Below are positions 6,366 to 7,540 of a DNA stretch of 7,540 nt, one piece after another. The stretch spans positions 1 through 7,540 of the forward strand of contig CANJWF010000057.1 of NCBI GenBank assembly GCA_947478315.1, in the 5' to 3' direction. Source of the DNA: Sphingobacteriaceae bacterium (GTDB lineage: Bacteria; Bacteroidota; Bacteroidia; Sphingobacteriales; Sphingobacteriaceae). Each line of letters starts with the position of its first letter. Positions within the stretch are counted from its first letter, which is position 1. A program made the position numbers and the translations under genes. Under the pieces are notes generated by a model. It had not been told where the DNA came from. It did no database searches and saw only the letters and a list, made by a program, of their open reading frames with translations.

Positions 6366-7175
6366 TCACGATACCATCCGTTGGCGCAGTACTTCATATA
6401 AAATTACTCCTGCGGATACGGCTACGTTAAGCGATGCAATATCTCCCAGCATAGGTATTTTAACTAAAGAGTCTGCTTTTTTGATTAAATCTGTGCTAAT
6501 TCCGTCCTCTTCTGAACCCATAATAATAGCTGTAGGAACTGTGAAATCTATAGAAGATATGGGTTGCTTCGCTTTTTCAGAACAAGCTACTACCGTTAAA
6601 CCCGATTCTTGTAAAAATTTAACCGCGTCCTCTAACCGATTTACTCTGCAAACAGGTATTTTAAATAATGCACCTGCTGATGTTTTAATTGCATCGGGGT
6701 TTGTTTGTGCTGAACCTTTTAATGGAACCACTATGCCATGTACGCCCATACATGCTGCAGAACGAGCTATTGCACCGTAATTACGAACATCGGTTACTCT
6801 ATCTAACACTAACATGAGTGGTACTTCTCCTTGTTCGTACAGTTGTGGAACTAACTGTTCTAACCGATGATAGTCTATGGGCGATACAAACGCCACTACT
6901 CCTTGATGATTTTTAGAAGTAAGTCTATTTAATTTTTCTACAGGAACAGATAAATAACTCAATTCATTCAGTTTCAACAATTGTTTAAGTTCTAAAACCA
7001 AATCTCCACCAATTCCTTTCTGAATGTATAGTGTTTCTATTTCTTTACCTGCATGAATTGCTTCCATAACGGCTCTAATACCAAAAATTAGTTCGTTAGA
7101 CAGTTTAGGTTCATGAGGTGTGCGGTAATTTCGTTGTTGAGAAGACGGTCGAGAATATTGTTTTTGAGGATACAC
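6366..7175 (-). CDS. rlmB: 23S rRNA (guanosine-2'-O-)-methyltransferase RlmB (SpoU/TrmH family)
   Basis: This 269-residue SPOUT-class enzyme probably transfers a methyl group from S-adenosylmethionine to the 2'-O of the P-loop guanosine of 23S rRNA (G2251 in E. coli). The N-terminal substrate-binding domain begins at NELIFGIRAVMEAI (27-40) and reaches about residue 100 (HQGVVAFVSP). The catalytic trefoil-knot domain shows motif 1 LDRVTDVRNYGAIARSA (124-140, with N132 and R138), motif 2 IIMGSEEDGIS (217-227, with E222) and motif 3 IPMLGDIASLNVAVSAGV (240-257, with S248, N250). Residues 1-26 are a basic, Gln/Pro-rich extension, common but variable in Bacteroidota homologues. The start is GTG (7173-7175): the frame upstream closes at a stop (7209-7211) with no ATG or other GTG, and the first internal ATG lies inside the conserved FGIRAVMEAI. 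It follows the PorT-like gene by 29 bases. Assignment as RlmB rather than another SpoU paralogue rests on the domain layout. Confidence 0.9.
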   Translation of the reverse strand: MYPQKQYSRPSSQQRNYRTPHEPKLSNELIFGIRAVMEAIHAGKEIETLYIQKGIGGDLVLELKQLLKLNELSYLSVPVEKLNRLTSKNHQGVVAFVSPIDYHRLEQLVPQLYEQGEVPLMLVLDRVTDVRNYGAIARSAACMGVHGIVVPLKGSAQTNPDAIKTSAGALFKIPVCRVNRLEDAVKFLQESGLTVVACSEKAKQPISSIDFTVPTAIIMGSEEDGISTDLIKKADSLVKIPMLGDIASLNVAVSAGVILYEVLRQRMVS

Positions 7176-7204
7176 GTTATTGATTTTAGAAAGTGAATGA
7201 ATTT

Positions 7205-7540
7205 TTATTCAAAAATTAGACCTATTTGTAAACTATGTAAAAAAAGTTTGTCTATAGGACGAGAAAAAGGATGGTCTTCATTAACCAATACACTATTGAA
7301 ACTGTTAACTATTTTTATTTCGGGACTTAGTTTAAAATATTCTAGATAGATATCGAACCCCATACCTGCTTCGTAACCCCAATAGGATGATGTATTCGTA
7401 ATTCTTTTATCTAATAACTCTAAGTCTGCTTGTCCTTTCACACCCCTAAAACTAATGTCTGTAGAAAAAACAACCCCCAATAGTAGGTAAGCTCTAAAAT
7501 CTCTTCTTCTATCTGTTTTTAATTTGATTCCCAACGGAAA
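7205..7540 (-). CDS. porT: PorT-like outer-membrane beta-barrel protein, C-terminal part (partial)
   Basis: The frame is open at the window edge and ends at TAA (7205-7207), giving the last 111 residues. A TTG at 7532-7534 reads as an internal Leu in FPLGIKLKTDRRRDFRAYLL, not as a start. The fragment shows alternating beta strands with aromatic residues, ending in GLIFE, the C-terminal Phe-containing strand typical of outer-membrane barrels. The block RAYLLLGVVFSTD, then YEAGMGFDIYLEYFKLSPEIKI, then two closing strands resembles the PorT/SprT family, a component needed for type IX secretion and gliding in Bacteroidota. The PorT call is from recognition of this ending; a related PorT-family barrel of other function is possible. 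Signal peptide and N-terminal strands lie outside the window. It is probably the upstream gene of the transcript continuing through rlmB to the HPP gene. Confidence 0.62.
   Translation of the reverse strand, partial: FPLGIKLKTDRRRDFRAYLLLGVVFSTDISFRGVKGQADLELLDKRITNTSSYWGYEAGMGFDIYLEYFKLSPEIKIVNSFNSVLVNEDHPFSRPIDKLFLHSLQIGLIFE

Noticed and set aside
6481..6780. A 99-codon + strand frame opposite rlmB
   Set aside because: It lies fully inside the complement of the conserved SpoU catalytic domain, so it is a shadow frame.
1..7540. Search for an undescribed defence, mobile or biosynthetic system
   Set aside because: No transposase, integrase, nuclease, toxin-antitoxin pair, CRISPR repeat or reverse-transcriptase motif is visible; nearly all the sequence is accounted for by known families.

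Overview
The window reads as ordinary chromosomal DNA from a member of the Bacteroidota. The signs are low G+C, genes mostly without strong Shine-Dalgarno sequences, a PorT-type outer-membrane barrel (type IX secretion/gliding), and UbiD, DedA, DUF4442, MATE, HPP and RlmB homologues that read like Bacteroidota family members. I cannot name a genus from sequence alone.

Layout, left to right. (1) Bases 2-382 (+) are the 3' end of a pentapeptide-repeat protein whose start lies outside the window. (2) After a short spacer with a C7 tract comes a UbiD-family decarboxylase (455-2356, +), probably in menaquinone synthesis. (3) A strong hairpin separates it from a Dps ferritin-like protein (2453-2929, +) with all four ferroxidase residues. 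(4) A 192-base spacer with a terminator-like hairpin leads into a same-strand trio: DedA/VTT membrane protein (3122-3757, TTG start), DUF4442 hotdog-fold protein (3801-4289, GTG start) and a NorM-type MATE exporter (4313-5683). A hairpin at the DUF4442/MATE junction spans the upstream stop codon and covers the MATE Shine-Dalgarno sequence. (5) The right part is on the - strand and converges on the trio: the C-terminal part of a PorT-like barrel (7540-7205), the rRNA methyltransferase RlmB (7175-6366, GTG start) and a small HPP-family membrane protein (6311-5757). Gaps of 29 and 54 bases suggest one transcript in the order porT-rlmB-HPP.

Functionally this is a mix of housekeeping (respiratory quinone, rRNA modification), stress protection (Dps) and envelope genes (DedA, MATE, HPP, PorT). 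I see no mobile element, CRISPR array, tRNA, rRNA or phage gene, and no convincing undescribed multi-gene system. The items most worth a second look are the 19-residue coil period of the pentapeptide-repeat fragment, the hairpin in front of the MATE gene, and the hairpin between ubiD and dps. There is no gene-free stretch longer than 300 bases.
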